A DNA stretch of 31,304 nt from the NCBI RefSeq assembly GCF_902491285.1, contig NZ_CABUHK010000067.1, positions 1 through 31,304 of the forward strand. The letters run 5' to 3'. Positions 25,372 through 31,304 of the stretch are shown here, one piece after another (the first letter of the stretch is position 1; each line of letters begins with the position of its first letter). Below the pieces are notes generated by a model. The model was not told where the DNA came from and did not search any database. It saw only the letters and a program-made list of their open reading frames with translations. The stretch comes from an uncultured Bacteroides sp. Its GTDB lineage: Bacteria > Bacteroidota > Bacteroidia > Bacteroidales > Bacteroidaceae. Position numbers and translations under genes: made by a program.

Positions 25372-26070
25372 ATGGTGTTACGTTGTGCAATAGTTGATGA
25401 TGAGCCTTTGGCTCTCAGCCTGTTAGAGAGTTACGTGAATAAGACTCCGTTCCTGCAACTCGTGGGAAAGTATTCCAGCGCGGTTCAGGCGATGAAAGAG
25501 TTGCCGGACGAAGAGGTCGACCTTCTGTTTTTGGACATTCAGATGCCGGAGCTTAACGGACTGGAGTTCTCGAAGATGGTAGATTCCCGCACCCGCATCG
25601 TATTTACCACTGCTTTCGGTCAGTATGCCATCGACGGTTATCGTGTCAACGCACTCGATTATCTCTTGAAGCCAATTTCCTACGTTGACTTTTTGCAAGC
25701 GGCCAATAAAGCATTGCAATGGTTCGAACTGGTGCAGAAGCCGGAGGAGATAGACAGTATTTTCGTGAAGAGTGACTATAAGCTGGTACAAATAGACTTG
25801 AAGAAAATTACATATATCGAAGGTCTGAAGGATTATATTAAAATCTATACAGAAGACGCTCCCAAACCCATCCTCTCACTTATGAGTATGAAAGCCATGG
25901 AAGAGCTTTTGCCTTCCACTCGTTTCATACGTGTACATCGTTCTTTCATTGTTCAGAAAGATAAGATACGTGTGATTGACCGCGGGCGTATTGTTTTTGA
26001 CAAGACATATATTCCTATCAGTGATAGTTACAAGCAAGTTTTCCAGGCTTTTCTTGATGAAAGGAGCTAA
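25372..26070 (+). CDS. LytTR-family response regulator
   Basis: A 232-residue regulator. The receiver domain (1-120) has acidic pocket Asp9-Asp10, phospho-acceptor Asp55 in LFLDIQMP, Thr79-Thr80 and Lys100 in LLKP. The LytTR DNA-binding domain spans about 129-231 and includes RVHRSFIV at 187-194. It pairs with the preceding LytS-type kinase. LytTR proteins bind paired short repeats; a likely target is the efflux operon's own promoter, though I cannot see a convincing pair of sites. It is the last gene of the six-gene operon. Confidence 0.92.
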   Translation: MVLRCAIVDDEPLALSLLESYVNKTPFLQLVGKYSSAVQAMKELPDEEVDLLFLDIQMPELNGLEFSKMVDSRTRIVFTTAFGQYAIDGYRVNALDYLLKPISYVDFLQAANKALQWFELVQKPEEIDSIFVKSDYKLVQIDLKKITYIEGLKDYIKIYTEDAPKPILSLMSMKAMEELLPSTRFIRVHRSFIVQKDKIRVIDRGRIVFDKTYIPISDSYKQVFQAFLDERS

Positions 26071-26115
26071 TGTTGGTTATTTTATCGGTGAAATTAAGAT
26101 TTTTGTCGATAATTA

Positions 26116-26146
26116 TTTGTCGAAACCCGTTTTATCCCTACCTTTG
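26116..26146 (+). promoter_or_regulatory. Consensus promoter of the candidate small RNA
   Basis: TTTG at 26116-26119, exactly 19 bases, then TACCTTTG at 26139-26146: a complete match to the Bacteroidota consensus. The only thing downstream before a strong terminator is about 110 bases of non-coding DNA. Confidence 0.75.
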
Positions 26147-26152
26147 CAAAGA

Positions 26153-26264
26153 ACAGAAAGGGATTGTGAAATTCCGAGAATAGAATAGTTTAGTTAAGTC
26201 TAGTTTAGTTTTTGTGTTGAACAGCTCCCTCGTCGGCGGACGAACAAGGGAGCTGTTTTTTTTA
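26153..26264 (+). ncRNA. Candidate small RNA, about 110 nt
   Basis: A perfect promoter at 26116-26146 sets the 5' end near 26153, and a strong intrinsic terminator ends the transcript near 26264. Between them lie a 10-base direct repeat (TAGTTTAGTT at 26186-26195 and 26201-26210) in an A/T-rich, mostly unpaired region, and then the terminator hairpin. Only a five-codon GTG frame is present, so coding is unlikely. It does not look like 6S RNA, tmRNA or a riboswitch I know. It may also be formed from the 3' end of the efflux operon message, since the same terminator would stop that. It sits just before the cyd operon, which has its own promoter. Confidence 0.55.
26221..26264 (+). terminator. 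Strong terminator after the efflux operon and small RNA
   Basis: Perfect 11-base arms at 26221-26231 and 26248-26258, with an inner 4-base stem (26232-26235 with 26240-26243), followed by T through 26264. Eight T in a row at 26257-26264 make this the clearest intrinsic terminator in the window. Confidence 0.88.
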
Positions 26265-26355
26265 TTGATAATGTGTCTTTTCGGTTGCGCGAGACAAGAA
26301 AAATGTCTTTTTATTATAAAAACACAACAAGTCCTGCAACAATCCGGGGTATTTG

Positions 26356-26385
26356 TTTGTTTTAATTATAAAAAATGTATATTTG
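26356..26385 (+). promoter_or_regulatory. Promoter of the cyd operon
   Basis: TTTG at 26356-26359 and TATATTTG at 26378-26385, 18 bases apart, a near-perfect consensus. Transcription would start near 26392, 22 bases before the first ATG. No obvious oxygen or redox regulator site is visible. Confidence 0.7.
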
Positions 26386-26413
26386 TACTCATTACAAACT
26401 ATAACGCTGACAT

Positions 26414-26650
26414 ATGAAGAATGCACTGCTTTCTATTTGGAAATTCTATCTGGAAGGTTTCCGTAGTATGACACTCGGTCGTACTCTGTGGGTTATTATC
26501 CTGCTGAAGTTATTCGTTATGTTCTTCATCCTCAAATTGTTCTTTTTTCCTGACTTTCTCGGCGACCATCCTACGGATGCCGACAAGGGAATTTATGTGG
26601 GCAACGAACTGATACAACGTGCCATTCCCGAGAAACCGGTTGATTTTTAA
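26414..26650 (+). CDS. DUF4492 small membrane protein, cyd operon leader gene
   Basis: A 78-residue protein with one hydrophobic helix (about residues 24-46, LWVIILLKLFVMFFILKLFF) and a short polar tail. I recognise it as the DUF4492 type, which sits before cydA in Bacteroidota. By position and size it resembles CydX/CydH, small subunits that stabilise bd oxidase in Proteobacteria, but it is not their homologue as far as I can see. cydA starts 20 bases after its stop, so it is in the operon. A role as a third subunit or assembly factor is inference. Confidence 0.75.
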   Translation: MKNALLSIWKFYLEGFRSMTLGRTLWVIILLKLFVMFFILKLFFFPDFLGDHPTDADKGIYVGNELIQRAIPEKPVDF

Positions 26651-26670
26651 CTCTTAAACTACATAAGATT

Positions 26671-28242
26671 ATGATTGAAAGTATTGACACTTCACTTATC
26701 GATTGGTCGAGAGCCCAATTTGCGATGACAGCTATGTACCACTGGATTTTTGTTCCCCTCACACTCGGACTGGCAGTGGTGATGGGCATCATGGAGACGC
26801 TGTATTATAAAACAGGCAAAGAATTCTGGAAAAAAACTGCAATGTTCTGGATGAAGCTTTTCGGTATCAACTTCGCCATTGGTGTGGCAACCGGCTTGAT
26901 TCTTGAGTTTGAGTTTGGTACGAACTGGAGCAATTATTCATGGTTTGTAGGAGATATTTTCGGTGCGCCGTTGGCTATTGAAGGGATTTTGGCATTCTTT
27001 ATGGAAGCCACATTTATCGCTGTGATGTTCTTCGGTTGGGGAAAAGTCAGCAAACGTTTCCATTTGGCTTCTACCTGGCTGACGGGTTTGGGGGCAACGA
27101 TTTCTGCCTGGTGGATTCTCGTTGCTAACGCATGGATGCAGCATCCGGTAGGTATGGAGTTCAATCCCGATACGGTTCGTAATGAGATGGTCGATTTTTG
27201 GGCAGTAGCCACTTCGCCTGTGGCTGTGAATAAATTCTTTCATACAGTGCTGTCCGGCTGGGTGCTTGGTGCGGTCTTTGTAGTCGGCGTTAGTTGCTGG
27301 TACTTGCTGAAGAAACGCAACCGTGAGTTTGCGCTTGCCAGCATTAAGATTGGCGCTATCTTCGGATTGGCGGCATCGTTGTTGGCTGCTTGGACGGGCG
27401 ACGGTTCCGGCTATCAGATTGCGCAGACACAGCCCATGAAACTGGCTGCTGTGGAAGGCTTGTACGAAGGCGGCACGAATGTCGGACTGGTGGGAATCGG
27501 TATGCTGAATCCCGAAAAAAAGACGTATAATGATGGAAAGGAGCCGTTCCTTTTCCGTATTGAGATACCGAGTATGCTTTCTTTCCTTGCCGAACGTGAT
27601 GTGAATGGTTACGTTCCGGGCATTGCAAATATCATCGAGGGCGGTTATGAGATGAAAGACGGAACGAAAGCTCTTTCGGCTGCCGAAAAGATAGAACGGG
27701 GAAAGACGGCTATCGGTGCTTTGGCTGCCTATCGTGCGGCAAAGAGTGCAGGACACGAAGAAGACGCGCAAGTAGCTTACAAAGTATTACAAGAAAACAT
27801 CCCTTATTTCGGCTACGGATATATTAAGGATGTGAACCAGTTGGTTCCGAATGTCCCTCTGAACTTCTACGCATTCCGTGTTATGGTAATTCTGGGCGGA
27901 TATTTCATTCTATTCTTTATCGTAGTCCTTTTCTTCGTTTATAAGAAGGATTTAAGCAAAATGCGCTGGATGCATTGGATTGCCTTGCTGACTATTCCTT
28001 TGGGTTATATTGCCGGACAGGCCGGATGGGTGGTTGCCGAATGTGGCCGTCAGCCGTGGGCTATCCGTGATATGCTGCCTACATCGGCTGCTATCTCCAA
28101 ACTGGATGTGGGGGCTGTGCAGACCACTTTCTTTATCTTCCTGCTCTTGTTCACAGTAATGCTCATTGCAGGTGCCGGAATTATGGTAAAGGCCATCAGG
28201 AAAGGACCGGAAACGGGTGATAATATTAATATTAACCATTAA
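26671..28242 (+). CDS. cydA: Cytochrome bd quinol oxidase subunit I
   Basis: A 523-residue integral membrane subunit carrying the hemes of the high-affinity quinol oxidase, which reduces oxygen to water. His24, His191 and Met405 line up with the E. coli heme ligands His19, His186 and Met393. The quinol-site segment KLAAVEGLYE and the GRQPWAI motif are both present. The Q-loop is of roughly E. coli length. In Bacteroides this oxidase supports growth at nanomolar oxygen and protects anaerobes from oxygen. cydB starts 11 bases after its stop. Confidence 0.96.
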   Translation: MIESIDTSLIDWSRAQFAMTAMYHWIFVPLTLGLAVVMGIMETLYYKTGKEFWKKTAMFWMKLFGINFAIGVATGLILEFEFGTNWSNYSWFVGDIFGAPLAIEGILAFFMEATFIAVMFFGWGKVSKRFHLASTWLTGLGATISAWWILVANAWMQHPVGMEFNPDTVRNEMVDFWAVATSPVAVNKFFHTVLSGWVLGAVFVVGVSCWYLLKKRNREFALASIKIGAIFGLAASLLAAWTGDGSGYQIAQTQPMKLAAVEGLYEGGTNVGLVGIGMLNPEKKTYNDGKEPFLFRIEIPSMLSFLAERDVNGYVPGIANIIEGGYEMKDGTKALSAAEKIERGKTAIGALAAYRAAKSAGHEEDAQVAYKVLQENIPYFGYGYIKDVNQLVPNVPLNFYAFRVMVILGGYFILFFIVVLFFVYKKDLSKMRWMHWIALLTIPLGYIAGQAGWVVAECGRQPWAIRDMLPTSAAISKLDVGAVQTTFFIFLLLFTVMLIAGAGIMVKAIRKGPETGDNININH

Positions 28243-28253
28243 TCGTAAAGACT

Positions 28254-29396
28254 ATGTATATATTTCTACAACAATATTGGTGGCTTGTCGTTTCCTTGCT
28301 GGGAGCTATCCTTGTGTTTTTATTGTTTGTGCAAGGCGGTAATTCATTGCTGTTCTGTCTCGGTAAGACGGAAGAACAGCGTAAGATGATGGTGAACTCT
28401 ACGGGACGTAAATGGGAGTTTACATTTACTACGCTGGTCACTTTCGGTGGTGCTTTCTTTGCTTCTTTTCCGTTATTTTATAGTACTAGCTTCGGCGGTG
28501 CTTATTGGCTGTGGATGATTATTCTTTTCAGCTTTGTGTTGCAGGCTGTCAGTTATGAGTTTCAGAGTAAAGCGGGAAATCTGTTGGGTAAAAAGACATA
28601 TCAGACTTTTCTGGTGATAAATGGGGTAGTAGGGCCGTTGTTGCTTGGTGGAGCGGTGGCTACATTCTTCACTGGTTCTGATTTTTATATCAATAAGGCA
28701 AATATGACAGATACCATTATGCCCGTCATCAGCCATTGGGGGAACGGTTGGCACGGATTGGATGCGCTGACTGATATCTGGAATGTGATTTTAGGATTGG
28801 CTGTTTTCTTCCTTGCCCGTGTGTTGGGAGCGCTTTACTTTATTAATAATATAGCAGATAAGGAACTGACCGGAAAATGTCGCCATGCTGTACGGAATAA
28901 TACAATTCTGTTCCTTGTGTTTTTCCTGTCATTCGTCATTCGTACATTGGTCTCTGACGGTTTTGCAGTGAATCCGGATACGCAGGAGATTTATATGCAG
29001 CCTTTCAAATACTTTACTAACTTTATCGAAATGCCGGTAGTTCTTATCCTGTTCCTTATAGGGGTTGTATTAGTTCTTTTCGGTATCGGCAAGACATTGC
29101 TCAAAAAGACCTTCGATAAAGGTATTTGGTTTACGGGAATCGGTACGGTGCTGACTGTCTTGTCTTTATTGTTGGTGGCAGGATATAATAACACTGCTTA
29201 TTACCCGTCTTATACAGATTTGCAAAGTTCATTGACTTTAGCCAATAGCTGCTCTAGTGAGTTTACTTTGAAGACAATGGCTTACGTTTCCATTCTCGTT
29301 CCGTTTGTGATTGCTTATATTTTCTACGCTTGGCGCAGCATCGACCGTCACAAGATTACGGAGAAAGAGATGGATGAAGGCGGTCATTCATATTAA
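28254..29396 (+). CDS. cydB: Cytochrome bd quinol oxidase subunit II
   Basis: A 380-residue partner of CydA with about eight to nine membrane helices. The N-terminal third can be aligned by eye with E. coli CydB: the MVNSTGRKWEF segment (46-56) matches MINSIAPHWDG, so the acidic Asp58 of E. coli corresponds to Glu55 here. The DGFD motif of proteobacterial proteins is replaced by QGGN (27-30). The C-terminal ITEKEMDEGGHSY resembles the E. coli end. The changes are typical of the divergent Bacteroidota form, in my reading. Last gene of the cyd operon. Confidence 0.92.
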   Translation: MYIFLQQYWWLVVSLLGAILVFLLFVQGGNSLLFCLGKTEEQRKMMVNSTGRKWEFTFTTLVTFGGAFFASFPLFYSTSFGGAYWLWMIILFSFVLQAVSYEFQSKAGNLLGKKTYQTFLVINGVVGPLLLGGAVATFFTGSDFYINKANMTDTIMPVISHWGNGWHGLDALTDIWNVILGLAVFFLARVLGALYFINNIADKELTGKCRHAVRNNTILFLVFFLSFVIRTLVSDGFAVNPDTQEIYMQPFKYFTNFIEMPVVLILFLIGVVLVLFGIGKTLLKKTFDKGIWFTGIGTVLTVLSLLLVAGYNNTAYYPSYTDLQSSLTLANSCSSEFTLKTMAYVSILVPFVIAYIFYAWRSIDRHKITEKEMDEGGHSY

Positions 29397-29432
29397 GAAG
29401 AGTCTGATAAACAGGAGATAATAGAAATAAAC

Positions 29433-29477
29433 GAAGGGTGTCAAAAGGAATATAGTTTTACCTTTTTGACACCCTTC
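29433..29477. terminator. Terminator between cydB and the hydroxyacid dehydrogenase gene
   Basis: Arms 29433-29448 and 29461-29477 pair over 16 bases with a single bulged T; loop 29449-29460. The flanks are moderately T-rich on the minus strand and less so on the plus. It lies between convergent stops at 29396 and 29505, so it probably serves both. Confidence 0.75.
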
Positions 29478-29504
29478 TGCTTTATAGCCGGTTTCCGTAC
29501 TTTC

Positions 29505-30461
29505 TTACTTGTTTACTACATTTTCCGGTGTTCCGGCGATATATGCCTGTATGTTGCTGATTGCGATATTCATCAGGCGTTCGCGAGCTTCCAGCGTAGC
29601 CCATGCGATATGCGGAGTGATATAGCAGTTCTTTGCTGTCAGCAATGGATTGTCAGCGTGAGGGGGCTCGGTAGAAAGAACATCTACTCCTGCTGCATAA
29701 ATCTTGCCACTATTAAGTGCATCCGCCAAGTCATGTTCATTAACTAGCGGACCACGGCCGGTATTGATTAAAATAGCTGTCGGCTTCATCATCGCAAGAC
29801 GACGGGCATTCACCATCTCACGTGTGTCGGGGGTAAGCGGGCAGTGCAGGCTGATAATATCACACTTGCTGAATAGCTGGTCTAAATCCATTTTCTTGAT
29901 TTCCGGCGGTAACTGGAAATGTGATTTTGAAGTGAATGCATATACTTGCATACCAAAACCGATAGCAACACGTGCAGTCGTATATCCGGTATTTCCCAGT
30001 CCGACCAGACCGATTTTCTTTTCTCTCAGTTCCATCAATGGGGTATCCCAAAAACAGAAATCTTTGCTGTTTGTCCAGCGACCTTTGTGCACTTCTTCCG
30101 AGTGATGCTGTACTTGCTGGCTGATATTCAGGATGTGTGCGAATACCATCTGAGCAACAGAGGCTGTGCTGTATGAGGGGATATTAGTAACGGTGATTCC
30201 CCGCTCTTTGGCAGCGGCAGTATCAACGACATTGTATCCGGTAGCCAGTACGCCGATATATTTCAGTTCGGGCAGTGCGGCCATATGGTCTGCGTTGATG
30301 ATTACTTTATTAGTCAGAAGCATTTCTGCTCCGGCTGCACGTTCTAATACTTCTTCGGGAGCAGTGCGGTCATATATCGTACATTCTCCGAGAGCTTTAA
30401 TACCTTCCCAGGACAAATCTCCGGGATTGGCGGCAAAGCCGTCTAAAACTACAATCTTCAT
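29505..30461 (-). CDS. D-2-hydroxyacid dehydrogenase (glycerate dehydrogenase/hydroxypyruvate reductase-like)
   Basis: A 318-residue NAD(P)-dependent enzyme that interconverts a 2-keto acid and a D-2-hydroxyacid. The coenzyme motif GLGNTG is at residues 154-159 and the catalytic triad is Arg236 (NTGRGPLV), Glu265 (STEPP) and His284 (PHIAW). The PHIAW form and the overall pattern fit glycerate dehydrogenase/hydroxypyruvate reductase best, but D-lactate or other substrates are possible. Length is usual for the family. It is a single gene between two terminators, with no clear -7 box upstream. Confidence 0.88.
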   Translation of the reverse strand: MKIVVLDGFAANPGDLSWEGIKALGECTIYDRTAPEEVLERAAGAEMLLTNKVIINADHMAALPELKYIGVLATGYNVVDTAAAKERGITVTNIPSYSTASVAQMVFAHILNISQQVQHHSEEVHKGRWTNSKDFCFWDTPLMELREKKIGLVGLGNTGYTTARVAIGFGMQVYAFTSKSHFQLPPEIKKMDLDQLFSKCDIISLHCPLTPDTREMVNARRLAMMKPTAILINTGRGPLVNEHDLADALNSGKIYAAGVDVLSTEPPHADNPLLTAKNCYITPHIAWATLEARERLMNIAISNIQAYIAGTPENVVNK

Positions 30462-30518
30462 TTCAATTTTGATATTAATAATATGTTATACGTCTTTCTT
30501 TAAATAGCAGCTCAAAAT

Positions 30519-30546
30519 AAAAAACTCCTCCTTCCGGAAGGAGGAG
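30519..30546 (-). terminator. Terminator of rarA
   Basis: A 22-base perfect palindrome at 30525-30546 followed, on the minus strand, by six T (A run at 30519-30524) and more T-rich sequence. It lies 46 bases past the rarA stop and insulates the downstream dehydrogenase gene. Confidence 0.85.
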
Positions 30547-30591
30547 CAGGGAATATTATTGCTTGCATAATGGAAATTCCCATTTGAATTA

Positions 30592-31304
30592 TCATTTTTT
30601 GAACTTGTCTCCCCACAACTGCATCATCCGTTCGGCATGCTTCTGTTCCGCCGGATTGTTTTGTGGTTGCCATATCCGTTTATCTTTCAGTTCGTCCGGG
30701 AGGAATTGCTGTTTGACGAAGTTACCTTCGTAGCTATGCGCATATTTATATTCCTGCCCGTAGCCCAGTTGCTTCATCAGTTTTGTCGGAGCATTTCGCA
30801 AATGCAAGGGGACAGGCAGATTTCCGGTTGAACGGACCAGTTCCAGCGCATCGTTAATAGCACTGTATGCTGAATTACTTTTAGGACTGGTTGCCAGATA
30901 AATTGTTGTTTCAGCCAAAGGAATCCGTCCTTCCGGCCAGCCGATTTTCATCAACGTATCGAAACAGGCGTTTGCCAGAAGCAATGCGTTCGGATTGGCC
31001 AGTCCGATATCTTCCGAAGCCGAAATGACAAGCCGGCGGGCAATGAAAGCAGGGTCTTCACCGCCTTCCACCATACGGGCGAGCCAATAGATAGCCCCGT
31101 CCGGGTCGCTTCCGCGAATAGACTTGATGAAAGCAGAGATGATGTCATAATGCATCTCTCCATCTTTATCGTATGCCAGCGGATTCTGTTGCAGCCGTTC
31201 GGTCACCATTTCATCGGTGATAACAACCGTTTCTTCCGTTTCCGATTGTACAACAAGTTCCAATATATTAAGCAGCTTGCGGGCATCTCCACCGGAGAAG
31301 CGCA
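30592..31304 (-). CDS. rarA: Replication-associated recombination protein A (partial)
   Basis: The C-terminal 237 codons of a RarA/MgsA-type AAA+ ATPase; the frame stays open to the window edge, so the N-terminus with Walker A and B is missing. The first visible residues (RFSGGDARKLLNILE) contain the sensor-2 arginine motif. The rest has the family's helical tetramerisation region, with DPDGAIYWLARM, VISASEDIGLANP and PLHLRNAPTKLMK, the last being a signature of this family. RarA (Mgs1/WRNIP1 relatives) works at stalled replication forks. Any apparent start inside the window is an artefact of the cut. Confidence 0.93.
   Translation of the reverse strand, partial: RFSGGDARKLLNILELVVQSETEETVVITDEMVTERLQQNPLAYDKDGEMHYDIISAFIKSIRGSDPDGAIYWLARMVEGGEDPAFIARRLVISASEDIGLANPNALLLANACFDTLMKIGWPEGRIPLAETTIYLATSPKSNSAYSAINDALELVRSTGNLPVPLHLRNAPTKLMKQLGYGQEYKYAHSYEGNFVKQQFLPDELKDKRIWQPQNNPAEQKHAERMMQLWGDKFKK

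Larger units (their letters stand above)
26071..26413 (+). other. Gene-free region with two promoters and one terminator
   Basis: No convincing coding region lies in these 343 bases. The region holds a weak 6-base inverted repeat (26082-26087 with 26107-26112), a full consensus promoter (26116-26146), a strong terminator (26221-26264), and the cyd operon promoter (26356-26385). A 67-codon frame at 26214-26417 runs through the terminator and is rejected. Confidence 0.7.

Noticed and set aside
26214..26417. 67-codon plus-strand frame between the efflux and cyd operons
   Set aside because: It contains the strong terminator at 26221-26264 and has a TTG start with no ribosome site, so it would not be transcribed whole.

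Overview
The window looks like chromosomal DNA from a Bacteroides-type member of the Bacteroidota. Upstream of many genes I can place the Bacteroidota sigma promoter by eye (TTTG, about 19 bases, TAnnTTTG). Shine-Dalgarno sequences are mostly weak, base composition looks moderate (low-to-mid 40s percent GC, by eye), and the protein families fit (DUF4492-CydA-CydB, class III fructose bisphosphatase, Gmd/Fcl, LytS/LytTR pairs). Assignment to the genus Bacteroides is inference. Most of the window is ordinary core metabolism and envelope biology. I see no phage, insertion sequence, CRISPR array, rRNA or tRNA.

Layout. 1-453: no gene; a minus-strand promoter for a gene beyond the left edge and the terminator of the next operon. 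454-3430 (-): overlapping ravA-viaA type pair (MoxR AAA+ ATPase and VWA protein). 3630-4076 (+): divergent small lipoprotein of unknown function. 4319-5983 (+): AspT/YidE-type transporter with its own consensus promoter. 6121-8115 (+): class III fructose-1,6-bisphosphatase, ending at a strong hairpin. 8176-11510 (-): acyl-CoA ligase, a protein built of nine exact 16-residue repeats, and an AT-rich GNAT acetyltransferase. 11615-11753: a non-coding array of six 21-bp repeats bounded by inverted repeats. 11765-13924 (-): gmd-fcl for GDP-L-fucose. 14008-15186 (-): DAACS symporter. 15296-19041 (+): gnd-zwf-pgl, the complete oxidative pentose phosphate branch. 19070-19282 (-): unknown 70-residue protein. 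19539-26070 (+): six genes, TolC-like channel, MacA-like adaptor, ABC ATPase, MacB-like permease, LytS-type kinase and LytTR regulator. 26116-26264 (+): perfect promoter plus strong terminator with no gene between, a candidate small RNA. 26414-29396 (+): DUF4492 small membrane protein, cydA, cydB. 29505-30461 (-): D-2-hydroxyacid dehydrogenase. 30592 to the right edge (-): C-terminal part of rarA.

How the genes work together. Fructose bisphosphatase and gnd-zwf-pgl control hexose-phosphate flow and NADPH supply. Gmd and Fcl make GDP-fucose, which Bacteroides uses for capsule and glycoprotein fucosylation. The six-gene efflux block is a complete tripartite MacAB-TolC-like pump with an attached two-component system that probably controls it or responds to envelope stress. 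The cyd operon is a high-affinity bd-type quinol oxidase used at nanomolar oxygen. The least explained items are the small RNA candidate, the 21-bp repeat array, the 16-residue repeat protein and the 70-residue protein.
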